A stretch of DNA of 64,000 nt from Ginsengibacter hankyongi (GCF_008710285.1 NZ_VYQF01000010.1:62001-126000), one strand, 5' to 3'. Positions 36,671 to 45,640 are shown, counted from the stretch's first letter. Translations and numbers: made by a program. Notes: a model not told the origin generated them from the sequence alone.

Positions 36671-36772
36671 TTACTTCCTGTTCCTGCATTATGTACTGAT
36701 AGCAATTCGGGGATAAACCAATATGGCCCCAATCCAAAGGTATTGGCAATCATGATGAAGTGGATGAGATAG
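36671..36772 (+). pseudogene. C-terminal remnant of a DUF805-like membrane protein
   Basis: The frame from 36671 reads LCTDSNSGINQYGPNPK, the characteristic ending of DUF805 proteins (Asp-Ser-x-x-Gly-x-Asn-x-Tyr-Gly-Pro-Asn-Pro-Lys), then runs into a stop. No membrane segments or start codon precede it. A second open frame (36768-36881, ending KKLGQKAYARFR) follows without clear identity. This looks like the debris of a lost gene. Confidence 0.4.
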
Positions 36773-36908
36773 GAAGCTATTTACCAAATTAGGACTTCCC
36801 GTCACTGCAATCCTTGTTGCAGTGGATATTTATTACAGATTTAAAAAATTGGGCCAAAAAGCGTATGCCCGTTTCCGTTAGTTAACATAAGTAACCTGGT
36901 GCTGAATT

Positions 36909-38063
36909 TTAAAAATTCCATTTCAATCTTAAGAAACAACGGTGACTGACTGCTTCAAAATTGTTTCTTATTTCGGCAAAGAAAGATTGCCAGACAAGGT
37001 TTACATCAAGGTTGGTAGCAATATTATACTGAAGAGTAGGGAAAAAAATAAAGATGTTTGTACCCGGTGCATACAGCATACTTATATTTGCCGATAACAA
37101 AGGCGTAAATTCTTTTGCAGTAGTTACAATAACATTCCATTTGGTGGGCATCAGGTTTTCAGGTGATAGTTTGAGATTGATGGTATCCCAGGAATTGATT
37201 GGCTTGTATAAACCGTCATTATTAAATAACATTCCCACATTTACATACCAGCCTTTTTTAAACATGTAATCACCTTCAAGCGTCATAGTAAAATGTTCTG
37301 CTGAATCTTTATTTGCAAAAAAATATTGCACCTCACCTTTAAAGCCAGCGTCTTTTATATAGCCTGCCCATCCGGCGCCTAAAGTAGGATGATTTTTATA
37401 CCAACCGGTTATCAATTGCATATCGTAATTCCATTTATTAAGTGAATACTTTATGGCAGCTATATCTCCATCTTTTTTACCTGTGTTGGAGTAAGCCAGT
37501 TCTGCATTAGAAGAGCTATTGACCATGTACCTGACTTTACCGCCATCAACACCGGGTCGTTCTTCATAATCAAAATCGAGAAAGTTATAGGTATTGAAAA
37601 TATCATTTGGGTTCCAGGTGGTGGTGATGCCCCAATTGATGCGCTGGCGCCCGATCCGTGCGTTCCATTTGCTATGCTGGTAGTCAATATATAATCGTTC
37701 AACATTAGTATGCAATACCAACGCTTTGTTGTTTATCCAAACCTTTTGCATATTTACCAGTTCATTTTCATTCCTTAATAACGATGCGAAACCTGGAGTA
37801 AGTTTTACATCTTCGCCCCAGAATAAACGGTTACGAAATTCAGCCACAGCTGTAAAATTTTCAGATGGTCTCCATTTTATATTAATACGATTGTGAATGA
37901 GATTACCGGAAACCAGGTCTTTGAAATTTTTATCAAACGTGAGGGTTTGCAGGCTTTTGATATAGGCATTGATGGTAAATTTTTTCGGCGTGTCCGTGCT
38001 ATCCTGCGCATTGGCAATTAATACGACTAATAAAGTGAAACATATCAATAACAACTTTTTCAT
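36909..38063 (-). CDS. DUF1302-like outer-membrane barrel of the transport operon
   Basis: This is a 384-residue outer-membrane protein. A signal peptide covers about residues 1-19 (ending IANAQ), then amphipathic strands run to a C-terminal aromatic residue (LRLKWNF), the usual barrel ending. The segment GRQRINWGITTTWNPNDIFN resembles the signature of DUF1302-type proteins, which in Proteobacteria occur with LolA-fold (DUF1329) proteins and RND pumps. It is the last gene of a five-gene operon and overlaps the ATPase gene by 4 bases (ATGA), so translation is coupled. It is probably the outer-membrane exit or acceptor of this transport system. Confidence 0.78.
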   Translation of the reverse strand: MKKLLLICFTLLVVLIANAQDSTDTPKKFTINAYIKSLQTLTFDKNFKDLVSGNLIHNRINIKWRPSENFTAVAEFRNRLFWGEDVKLTPGFASLLRNENELVNMQKVWINNKALVLHTNVERLYIDYQHSKWNARIGRQRINWGITTTWNPNDIFNTYNFLDFDYEERPGVDGGKVRYMVNSSSNAELAYSNTGKKDGDIAAIKYSLNKWNYDMQLITGWYKNHPTLGAGWAGYIKDAGFKGEVQYFFANKDSAEHFTMTLEGDYMFKKGWYVNVGMLFNNDGLYKPINSWDTINLKLSPENLMPTKWNVIVTTAKEFTPLLSANISMLYAPGTNIFIFFPTLQYNIATNLDVNLVWQSFFAEIRNNFEAVSHRCFLRLKWNF

Positions 38064-38782
38064 CTTATCGTAGCGGCTTCTTTGTGTTCTGTGGAGACCA
38101 CGGCCGTATCTTTTACTATTCGTCCATCAACCAATGTAATCACTCTTCTTGCACGATCAATTACACGTTGGTCGTGTGTAGAAAAAAGGAAGGTGATGTT
38201 TTCCTCTTTATTTAGTTTGGCCATAATATCTAAAAGATTTGAAGCTGACTTTGTATCAAGGTTGGCAGTAGGTTCATCCGCTAAAACAAATTGTGGCTTG
38301 GATGCCAAAGCCCTTGCCACTGCAACCCTTTGCTGTTGCCCCCCGGAAAGTTTAGAAGGCCGTTCATTCAATTTATCTTCAAGGCCAATTTGCTGAAATA
38401 ATTGTTTTATTCTTTCATCTCTTTCGCTTTGCTTTATTTTTTGTAACTGCATAATAAACTCTACGTTTTCTTTTGCCGTTAGCACCGGAATTAAATTAAA
38501 AGACTGAAAAACGAAACCAATATTTTTTAGCCTGAAATCAATTAATTCATTGGCAGATAATTTTGTAATGTCATTACCATTAATAAATATGTTGCCTCCG
38601 TCCGGTTTATCCAATCCGCCAATCATGTTGAGCAAAGTTGTTTTTCCGGAACCAGAGGGCCCTACCAATGCAGTAAACTCACCTCTTTCCAAATGCAGGT
38701 GCACATTGTTAACTGCGTATACAGGAATGGTTTCTGGATTATAAACCTTGCTGATATTATGAGCATCAATAACGGTATTCAT
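38060..38782 (-). CDS. ABC transporter ATP-binding protein (LolD/MacB-like)
   Basis: This is a 240-residue ABC ATPase with Walker A GPSGSGKTTLLN, Q loop FVFQSFNL, signature LSGGQQQRVAVARAL and Walker B VLADEPTANLD, of the LolD/MacB/FtsE class that pairs with FtsX-type permeases. It powers the two permeases encoded upstream at 38806 and 40032 (gap 23 bases to the nearer). It overlaps the barrel gene by 4 bases. All catalytic motifs are intact. Confidence 0.92.
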   Translation of the reverse strand: MNTVIDAHNISKVYNPETIPVYAVNNVHLHLERGEFTALVGPSGSGKTTLLNMIGGLDKPDGGNIFINGNDITKLSANELIDFRLKNIGFVFQSFNLIPVLTAKENVEFIMQLQKIKQSERDERIKQLFQQIGLEDKLNERPSKLSGGQQQRVAVARALASKPQFVLADEPTANLDTKSASNLLDIMAKLNKEENITFLFSTHDQRVIDRARRVITLVDGRIVKDTAVVSTEHKEAATIR

Positions 38783-38805
38783 ACCTATTCATTTTAAAAA
38801 TTGAT

Positions 38806-40020
38806 TCATAAACGCAAAGCTTCCACCGGTTGCAATTTCAATGCTTTCATTGCCGGAAATAAACAGGAAACGATAGCCGTAATAACAACAATTAATAAAA
38901 CTCCCATTAATTTATCAGCAGGAAACTCGGGGTAAATGAGTGGATTAAAACCAAAGCTGCTCATCATTTCACGGCCCATGCCCGATAGATTCAATCCACG
39001 CCGATTATAATAATTGGCAGCTAGCCAGCCAATTAAAATACCAACAGGTGTTCCTGCCAATGTGAGAAAAATTGTTTCCATTAATACCAATGAAAATATC
39101 CGGATCTTGTTGGTGCCTAGCGCCATCATCATACCAATTTCTCTTGTTCTTTCCAGTATCGCCATCAGCATCGTATTAATAATACCAAACGCCAATGCCA
39201 GCATAATGATAACCATAATAATATATGAATACTGGTCAACTGTTTTTACCAACAGATCTGTTTCAGGAGAAATTTCCCGCCATGTTTCAATTTGATAAGC
39301 AGGGAATTTTTTCCGTAACGTTTGTTGTACCGTTTTTACATCTTCATCATTTTTCAATAACACAACCAGCTCATGAAAAGCATTACTGATACCTAGTAAG
39401 GCATTCATATCATTCATAGTAACATACACATTTCTTTCATCAAGCGGTGCATTGTCGCTTTGATAAACAGCCGCTACCCGAAATGCACCTGATACAATAT
39501 TTCCCGAGGTATCCGTAAACGTTAGTACGAGCTTTGAGCCAACCTTCAACTTCATTTTGCCGGCTAACTTTTTTCCAACAATCACTTCATTTTTCTTAGC
39601 CGGATAAAATTCGTTGCCTTCAATTATTTTTTTCTTTAGCTGAGATGCTTCATATTCCAACGCCGGAATCACTCCATTTATCTGTACACCAGAGCTTCCG
39701 GTTGCGGTTGCCAGCATGCCATTGGTTATACTTCGTGGTGCAGCCAGTTTTACTTCAGGCATTGAAGAAATATTCTTTAATAAATCAGCGCCATTACTAA
39801 TAACAAATTGGGGTTCGTAATCTTTTTTAAAACTTGTATCATGTATCTGCAGATGGCCCACTTCGGCGTCAATCACCGTACGAACGCGGCTTTTCATCAT
39901 GCCTTTGTATAACGCTAATACTGCAATACCTGCAAATAGGCCAATGGCTATCGATAATATAATTACGATGCTTCGCATTTTATTTCGCCAGATATTCCGC
40001 CATGCCATTATAAAAATCAT
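38806..40020 (-). CDS. FtsX-type ABC permease 2
   Basis: This is a 404-residue MacB/LolE-like permease. It has one N-terminal transmembrane segment (SIVIILSIAIGLFAGIAVLALY), a periplasmic MacB_PCD domain of about 220 residues, then three C-terminal membrane segments (IMVIIMLALAFGIINTMLMA and following) ending CLFPAMKALKLQPVEALRL, the standard FtsX end. It follows the first permease by 11 bases. Together they probably form an asymmetric LolCE-like pair. The substrate class, lipoprotein or lipid, is inferred from the neighbours. Confidence 0.9.
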   Translation of the reverse strand: MIFIMAWRNIWRNKMRSIVIILSIAIGLFAGIAVLALYKGMMKSRVRTVIDAEVGHLQIHDTSFKKDYEPQFVISNGADLLKNISSMPEVKLAAPRSITNGMLATATGSSGVQINGVIPALEYEASQLKKKIIEGNEFYPAKKNEVIVGKKLAGKMKLKVGSKLVLTFTDTSGNIVSGAFRVAAVYQSDNAPLDERNVYVTMNDMNALLGISNAFHELVVLLKNDEDVKTVQQTLRKKFPAYQIETWREISPETDLLVKTVDQYSYIIMVIIMLALAFGIINTMLMAILERTREIGMMMALGTNKIRIFSLVLMETIFLTLAGTPVGILIGWLAANYYNRRGLNLSGMGREMMSSFGFNPLIYPEFPADKLMGVLLIVVITAIVSCLFPAMKALKLQPVEALRL

Positions 40021-40031
40021 ATACTTCTTTT

Positions 40032-41249
40032 TTAACGCTTCATAGCTGTTACAGGGTTTATTCGTATTATTTTATACATCGGATAAAGGGATAATACCAG
40101 GCCGATTACCAGCACTATTAATCCCTGGTGAATGAAATTGGATGCTTCTGTTGATGTCGGAAAGATTGCTTCAAACCCGAACCGTTCATACGCTTTAGCA
40201 GTTTCACCGCCTATTTTTATAGGATGCTTGTTTAGATAGTGTACCAGTGGAATGCTTATAATAATTCCTGAAAGGCAACCGGCAATAACTGTAAGCAACG
40301 ATTCAAACAACATCAATATAACCAGCGTGCTTTTTTTCATGCCAATAGCAACCAACATACCCATTTCAAATTTTCGTTCTACCATCATCATTAATAACGT
40401 CCCGAAAATTCCAAAGCAAATAAGCATGTATAAAATGCCTTGCACGTACTTCATATTATTGCTGTCGGTTTCTATATGTTGCTTTATATCAGGAATCATT
40501 TGCTCCCACGTCATTACTTCGTAGCCCGCCCCTATAGCTAAACGGACAGACGATTCAGTGGGTTGCAAATCTTTTGTATTGCTTAATGACAGCACATATG
40601 ACGTAACCATGCCATAGGCGCTATAAAAATCCTGTGCTGTAGCCAACGGCATAAATAATGCTTTATCATTCAGGTCGGGTGAGCCAAACTTTACCAATCC
40701 TTTAATGCGATATTTTCCTGCAGCTGTAGCCCCGTGGTATCCCTGGCCCATTAAAACAATTGTATCGTTTACTTTTAATTGTAATCTTTTTGCAAGGCCT
40801 TGTGATAACAATACAGCATTATCATTATCTTGTAAATAAGATCCTTGTGTAAGTTTATTCCTTAGTAAAGTAACCTCGTTTTCTTTTTCAGGATTGATGC
40901 CAACAACAAGACACCCCTTGGTAATATCCTCTGACGAAGCCAGCGCAAACGATTCTAATCTTTCAGTTACCGATGTTACATTTTTATTTTGCAGAATTTT
41001 CTTTTCCGTTTCAGCAGATGATTCAAAACTGTTATCCAAAATCTGCTCATCCCAATAACCTTGTTTATGCACCTGCATATAACCAGTATAAAAGCTTACC
41101 ACATTTTTTACAAGATTATCGAATATGCCGGCCTGAAGACTGCTGGCTATAACGGATAAAATAACTGCAAAGAAAATGGCAGCCATGGTAATGATGGTAC
41201 GGTTGCGATTCCTCCAGATATTCTTCCATGCCATTTTTGCGAGCCACAT
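40032..41249 (-). CDS. FtsX-type ABC permease 1
   Basis: This is a 405-residue permease with the same topology as its neighbour: N-terminal WKNIWRNRNRTIITMAAIFF, a large periplasmic domain, and three C-terminal membrane segments ending IIRINPVTAMKR. By eye it is clearly homologous to, but diverged from, the protein at 38806, which suggests an ancient duplication into a LolC/LolE-like heterodimer. It follows the LolA-fold gene by one base, so all five genes form one transcript. Confidence 0.9.
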   Translation of the reverse strand: MWLAKMAWKNIWRNRNRTIITMAAIFFAVILSVIASSLQAGIFDNLVKNVVSFYTGYMQVHKQGYWDEQILDNSFESSAETEKKILQNKNVTSVTERLESFALASSEDITKGCLVVGINPEKENEVTLLRNKLTQGSYLQDNDNAVLLSQGLAKRLQLKVNDTIVLMGQGYHGATAAGKYRIKGLVKFGSPDLNDKALFMPLATAQDFYSAYGMVTSYVLSLSNTKDLQPTESSVRLAIGAGYEVMTWEQMIPDIKQHIETDSNNMKYVQGILYMLICFGIFGTLLMMMVERKFEMGMLVAIGMKKSTLVILMLFESLLTVIAGCLSGIIISIPLVHYLNKHPIKIGGETAKAYERFGFEAIFPTSTEASNFIHQGLIVLVIGLVLSLYPMYKIIRINPVTAMKR

Positions 41250-41250
41250 A

Positions 41251-41991
41251 TCAGTTAAGTGTTTTTATTTTCTCTGTTGAGAAGAATCCATCATCAATTG
41301 GCTTGTTGTATTGAATGTTTTTATAAATCATTTCTGTTTTCTGACCTTTCTTATCTGCCGGTATCATTTCAAACCGGGTAGGGATAATGCGGTCATGCAT
41401 CATCTTAATATCGTAGCTGTTCATCGTATTTATCAGTTTCCCGTCTTCATCATAAAAACGGCTGTGGAGCTCTAAAAAATCTTTCTTATCAATACATACA
41501 ATTACTTTGCTCCATACCACTGCGGCTTCGGGTTTGGGTATCATTTGAATAATATAGCACTCCCTGTTTTGAATAATCGTATCGCCTGCTATGGTGTGGT
41601 TATAATCCTCGACAACAGATGATTCTTTTACAAGGTCATCATTGGTAAAGTCTGTCCCCATCCAGCTTTGGCTCATCATAGAAGGTGGCAGCTTAATGGT
41701 GCGTTCCAATGCCGGCATCCAGTTCCATACTTCTTTTTTTCTTTTTAAAAATGCAATGCCTTTATCTTTTGCAGGCGCTACAATAAATATCATAGCAAGG
41801 TTATTTCCTTTCATCCATGTTTTGCACTGCATTTCCCTCGACCAGGTGAGGCGGATTGTTTTAATGATCATTTCGGCCTGCATCGTTTTGCCCCGCATTT
41901 TCTCATCTGCTTTTTGTACAATTTCTTTTGCAGTTTGCGCATAAAGCAGGTTGGCAAAACAAACGGCTATAATACAAGCAATAAGCCTCAT
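41251..41991 (-). CDS. LolA-fold periplasmic protein of the operon
   Basis: This is a 246-residue protein of the outer-membrane lipoprotein-sorting superfamily (LolA/LppX fold, PF17131-like). It starts at 41991 with a clear signal peptide (MRLIACIIAVCFANLLYAQ). A start at 42015 would add eight residues. The mature part has the family's DEKMRGKTMQAEMIIK and the loop EVWNWMPALERTIKLPPSMMSQSWMG. It is the first gene of the operon, so it is probably the periplasmic carrier that takes a hydrophobic cargo from the ABC permeases to the barrel. No classical LolB is present in this window. Confidence 0.85.
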   Translation of the reverse strand: MRLIACIIAVCFANLLYAQTAKEIVQKADEKMRGKTMQAEMIIKTIRLTWSREMQCKTWMKGNNLAMIFIVAPAKDKGIAFLKRKKEVWNWMPALERTIKLPPSMMSQSWMGTDFTNDDLVKESSVVEDYNHTIAGDTIIQNRECYIIQMIPKPEAAVVWSKVIVCIDKKDFLELHSRFYDEDGKLINTMNSYDIKMMHDRIIPTRFEMIPADKKGQKTEMIYKNIQYNKPIDDGFFSTEKIKTLN

Positions 41992-42123
41992 GTTAATAGA
42001 TCTTTTTACATCCAAATATAGAGTTGAGAACCTGCTTATTATATGATGTTTATCAGGAGGGTAAATGATATAAATGCAATTTTAATCCTGTACTCATTAT
42101 CAATTTTTACCAGGATGTTCAAC

Positions 42124-42165
42124 AACTATAATTCTTTATTAACTACCGTTTAAAGAATTATAGTT
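42124..42165. promoter_or_regulatory. Long perfect inverted repeat upstream of the Lrp gene
   Basis: A perfect 15-bp inverted repeat (AACTATAATTCTTTA at 42124-42138, its reverse complement at 42151-42165) has a 12-base spacer, 54 bases before the Lrp/AsnC-family start codon. There is no T-run after either arm, so it is not an intrinsic terminator. It is a candidate autoregulatory operator, possibly also serving the divergent operon. Confidence 0.5.
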
Positions 42166-42218
42166 AGATTCATAAAATAAATTTTGAACATTATTCTAAA
42201 TCTTTATAATTTTACAGA

Positions 42219-42698
42219 ATGATAGCAGAACATGAAATAATCTTAGACAAGATTGATCTTAGCATCTTAAGGCTTATGCAGGAGAATGCACGCATCACCA
42301 ATGCCGATATGGCCCGTGAGTTGAATATGGCCCCCTCCGGTGTATTGGAACGTGTAAAAAAGCTGGAGCAGAAAAATGTAATACTGCAATATACAACCCG
42401 GATAAACCCTGCACCATTACGACAAAAGTTACTGGCATTTATTTTTATGAGGGCCGCTGATGGTCTTGGATGTAGTACCACGGGAAAGGAGCTGGCTAAA
42501 ATTCCCGAAGTACAGGAAGTGCACCAAATTGCGGGCGAAGATTGTTACCTCGTGAAAGTACGAACTGCTGATTCCGGTACACTTATGGATCTCATGCGAA
42601 GCCAATTCAGCAAAATCCCAAACATACTTTCCACACGAACAACCATCGTTATGGAAACTGTGAAAGAACAACAACAAATAATCATTCCTGAAAAATAA
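42219..42698 (+). CDS. Lrp/AsnC-family regulator
   Basis: This is a 159-residue feast/famine regulator. It has an N-terminal HTH (about 8-60: LDKIDLSILRLMQENARITNADMARELNMAPSGVLERVKKLEQ) and a C-terminal RAM ligand-binding domain (about 70-145: VQEVHQIAGEDCYLVKVRTAD). Such proteins form octamers that sense amino acids. It is followed after 4 bases by a DMT exporter gene, so it probably controls export of an amino acid or related metabolite. It starts 228 bases from the divergent LolA-fold gene. Confidence 0.92.
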   Translation: MIAEHEIILDKIDLSILRLMQENARITNADMARELNMAPSGVLERVKKLEQKNVILQYTTRINPAPLRQKLLAFIFMRAADGLGCSTTGKELAKIPEVQEVHQIAGEDCYLVKVRTADSGTLMDLMRSQFSKIPNILSTRTTIVMETVKEQQQIIIPEK

Positions 42699-42702
42699 TT
42701 AA

Positions 42703-43734
42703 ATGGATTCTTTAAATAAAAAAAACACTTCACCCTTGAAGGTCGTTCTGGCTTTTGCCACTGTTTATATTGTGTGGGGTTCTACTTATTTTTTTATACA
42801 AAAAGCAATCACTGGTTTTCCTCCATTGTTGCTTGGAGCAATACGTTTTTTGATTGCCGGATTTTTAATGCTTGTATGGACCGGGCTGAAAGGTGAAAAT
42901 ATATTTGTATTAAAAGACATTAAACATGCCGCGGTGAGTGGCTTTCTCATGTTGACGGTGGGAACCGGGGCTGTAATATGGGTTGAACAATATTTACCGA
43001 GTGCCATGGTGGCTATCATGGTATCTTCAGGGCCCATCTGGTTTATTTTGCTGGATAAGCCGATGTGGGCTAAAAACTTCAAAAGCAAGGCTACTATCGT
43101 CGGCCTTATCCTTGGTTTTGCCGGGGTAATATTATTATTCAGTCAACAAATTATAGAAGCATTTTCCGCTGCTGGCAACCGCCGGGAGCTGGCGGGACTT
43201 GCTATTTTAATCATCGGTTCAATGGCATGGGCAGGGGGATCACTTTATTCAAAATATAAATCAACCGGAGGTTCCGTGTTGGTAAACAGCGGGTGGCAAA
43301 TTTTTGCTGCGGGCATAGCATTTATTCCGGGAAGCCTTATAAGAGGAGAGGTGCAGCATTTGAACTGGAGCGCTATCTCCACCAGTGCATGGCTATCGGT
43401 TGCCTATTTAATTTTCTTTGGTTCAATTGCGGCTTTCAGTGCTTATGTATGGCTGCTGCAGGTGAGGCCTGCAATGCAGGTAAGCACGCACGCTTATGTA
43501 AACCCGGTAGTTGCTGTTTTACTGGGCGTGTTCTTTGCCAATGAGCATATTACACTTATGCAGGTTCTTGGGCTTGTAACCATATTGGGAAGTGTGTCCA
43601 TTATTAACCTGGTAAAATACAGGATGGGTCGTGTTGCTGCTCAAAAAGAAAATGATGTAGCGCAGCGTCACGTGCTAGTTGAGCCTGTATTAAAATACCG
43701 GGCGACTGCTACCATACAACCTGCCAAAGATTAA
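42703..43734 (+). CDS. EamA/DMT-family exporter
   Basis: This is a 343-residue drug/metabolite transporter (EamA family, YedA-like) with ten hydrophobic segments in two EamA repeats. The start motif is VYIVWGSTYFFIQKAI. The segments SAMVAIMVSSGPIWFILLD and YVNPVVAVLLGVFFANEHIT are typical of the two repeats. The soluble C-terminal tail (about residues 300-343) is longer than usual. It is cotranscribed with the Lrp-family regulator (4-base gap). The substrate, an amino acid or sugar derivative, is inferred from that pairing only. Confidence 0.9.
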   Translation: MDSLNKKNTSPLKVVLAFATVYIVWGSTYFFIQKAITGFPPLLLGAIRFLIAGFLMLVWTGLKGENIFVLKDIKHAAVSGFLMLTVGTGAVIWVEQYLPSAMVAIMVSSGPIWFILLDKPMWAKNFKSKATIVGLILGFAGVILLFSQQIIEAFSAAGNRRELAGLAILIIGSMAWAGGSLYSKYKSTGGSVLVNSGWQIFAAGIAFIPGSLIRGEVQHLNWSAISTSAWLSVAYLIFFGSIAAFSAYVWLLQVRPAMQVSTHAYVNPVVAVLLGVFFANEHITLMQVLGLVTILGSVSIINLVKYRMGRVAAQKENDVAQRHVLVEPVLKYRATATIQPAKD

Positions 43735-43867
43735 GAATCATGTTAATCTTAAGTAGAACTGCTTATATAACAGCCTGGGCTACCCTAAGTTAGATGAATG
43801 TACCCATATGGAGATGAAAACAAATCAAAGATTCATCACAACTTTGGTAACAAGGCGTGGCTTATCT

Positions 43868-44299
43868 TCAAAGACAGAACTGCTGGTGGAATAACTGAAA
43901 TGCTTCTAATTGAATGAATACAAAGGCCAAAATTGATCCAAGCAAATTCTTTACTTTTCCTATTAATTCGCTTTCCGTGAATGGCTTTATAATATAATCA
44001 TCTGCGCCCAGTTGCAAGCCTGCTTCAATTTCTTTTTTTTCTGATGAGGATGTAAAAAAAATAAAGCGGGAATTTTTAAGGGTGGGATGTTGTCGTAAAC
44101 GCTCCAATAAATTAAAGCCATCCATCACCGGCATCTTGATGTCGCACAATATTAAATCGGGTCTTTCCTGTAGGGCAGTATCCAGCCCTTCTTCGCCATT
44201 ACTGGCTGTGCAAACGCAGTAATCGGACAACTCAAGCAGTTCGCTGGTATTTTCCCTAATATCCCCGTTATCCTCCACTACAAGAATTTTGTGTTTCAT
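43868..44299 (-). CDS. Single-domain response regulator
   Basis: This is a 143-residue receiver-only response regulator. The acidic pair is in VVEDN (Glu9-Asp10), the phospho-acceptor is Asp53 (LCDIKMP), and the switch residues are Thr83 and Lys105 (IIKPF). The receiver ends near residue 121. The last ~20 residues (LAFVFIQLEAFQLFHQQFCL) are a hydrophobic tail unusual for the family. There is no output domain, so it acts through a partner, possibly one of the orphan PAS kinases in this window. None is adjacent. Confidence 0.9.
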   Translation of the reverse strand: MKHKILVVEDNGDIRENTSELLELSDYCVCTASNGEEGLDTALQERPDLILCDIKMPVMDGFNLLERLRQHPTLKNSRFIFFTSSSEKKEIEAGLQLGADDYIIKPFTESELIGKVKNLLGSILAFVFIQLEAFQLFHQQFCL

Positions 44300-44562
44300 G
44301 CTGAGGGGGTTTGTATAAAGATACTATTCAAATTCAAGAATTGAAAACATTTGGCGATGATTTCTATGTTAAGAAACGGGGTTGCGTACACCTGCTCTTC
44401 AACCAGTAGTTATATGCCCCGTTACTATCAGGAAATTTTAATTAAAAATTGCTATTTACTGACGACTATCAGCCGGTTTAATATTATTCATCATCGGCCA
44501 CCAGAGCGGGCTTTACTACTTTTACCATGCTAATTTATTTTCTTAAATTTTAATGTATTTTT

Positions 44563-45237
44563 ATGAAAAAGATTATGTTATTATTTGCCGGTATAATGGT
44601 AGGAATTATATCCGCAAAAGCCCAGGAAAGTACAGTTCAACCGGCTAAGAAGTTCTTTGTTTCAGTAGCTGGCGGACCTTCTTTCCCAGTGGGTACTTTC
44701 GAATCCAAAAATGCCAATGTTACTAATAATTCCACCTCTGGTTTTGCCAAAACGGGGTTTAATATTAACATGCATGTTGGGTACCAGCTTCACCCAAACT
44801 TTGGTATTGTTTCTCACCTCCTTTTTTCGCAGTATAAACTCGATGTTTCCAAATTTGCCGATGTTAAGGTATCTACAGACCACTGGAAATATTATGGAAT
44901 AGTGGCCGGCCCTATGGTTACGTTACCGACGGGACAAAATGCACAGTTCGATTTTAAAGCATTGGCTGGTGTTGCCAATGTTAACTCACCTGGTGTAACT
45001 GTAGACAGCAGCAATTATTTTAAAGAACAATGGTCCGCTGCGTTTGCTATGCAATTCGGCACAGACTTCCGTTACAACTTAACAGAGAGATTGTACCTTA
45101 TTGCCAATGTGGATTATACCTATATGAAGCCAAAATTCAACGTGCCTGCTCCAGGGGAAGGAGTCACGTTTACACATGATCCCCGGCAGGAAATGGAACA
45201 CATTAACGTAACCGGTGGTATCGGGATAAACTTTTAA
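44563..45237 (+). CDS. Outer-membrane beta-barrel protein
   Basis: This is a 224-residue protein with a signal peptide (about 1-20, ending SAKAQ) and a small barrel of the Omp_b-brl/OmpA-like type: FFVSVAGGPSFPVGTFES at the start, FNINMHVGYQLHPNFGIVSHL, and a final strand INVTGGIGINF ending in Phe. Its partners and transported solute are unknown. It is transcribed alone, divergent from the response regulator across 263 bases. Confidence 0.8.
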   Translation: MKKIMLLFAGIMVGIISAKAQESTVQPAKKFFVSVAGGPSFPVGTFESKNANVTNNSTSGFAKTGFNINMHVGYQLHPNFGIVSHLLFSQYKLDVSKFADVKVSTDHWKYYGIVAGPMVTLPTGQNAQFDFKALAGVANVNSPGVTVDSSNYFKEQWSAAFAMQFGTDFRYNLTERLYLIANVDYTYMKPKFNVPAPGEGVTFTHDPRQEMEHINVTGGIGINF

Positions 45238-45478
45238 TGGTGCCCTGTTACGAATGCATAATGAGGGAATGAGAATTAAATGGCACTGCCTGTGCTTGCA
45301 GTAACTGCAAGTGCGGGCAGTTTCTTTCAATATTTTGTTCCAGCACATAATAAAAAAATGGTTTCGCGTAAGCGTTGTCGCATAGCCTTTGGCGTTAGCC
45401 ATGCTTCCGGTAAAAAGAAACAAATGATGTCTAAGGTATATGAAACCGGCAATATTTTCCCATGACACTTTAAATATA

Positions 45479-45502
45479 AAAACAGCCAAACCCTATCCGG
45501 AC
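45479..45502 (+). repeat. Dispersed ATAAC...CGAA element
   Basis: The sequence AACAGCCAAACCCTATCCGGA is close to the copy at 62382. It is the core only, without a recognisable flanking block. Confidence 0.4.
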
Positions 45503-45591
45503 ATTTCCTTTGACAAACTCACATCAATCACTGACAGGAGCTGCTCATTGGTCTCCGGACTAACGGCATTATTGAAGTTAACTTATGGGTT

Positions 45592-45640
45592 TTAAACACA
45601 AAGGCACCAGGCTTTCATTGCCCGGTGCCTTTGTGTTTAA
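45592..45640. terminator. Long hairpin between convergent genes
   Basis: A perfect 17-bp stem (45592-45608 with 45624-45640, arms containing ACACAAAGGCACC and GGTGCCTTTGTGT) has a 15-base loop. It sits between two convergent genes and could serve both, but neither side has a T-run of more than three, so a structural or protective role is equally possible. Confidence 0.55.

Noticed and set aside
45280-45465. 61-codon + strand ORF
   Set aside because: It lies between genes with no promoter, no signal of coding composition and no family resemblance.
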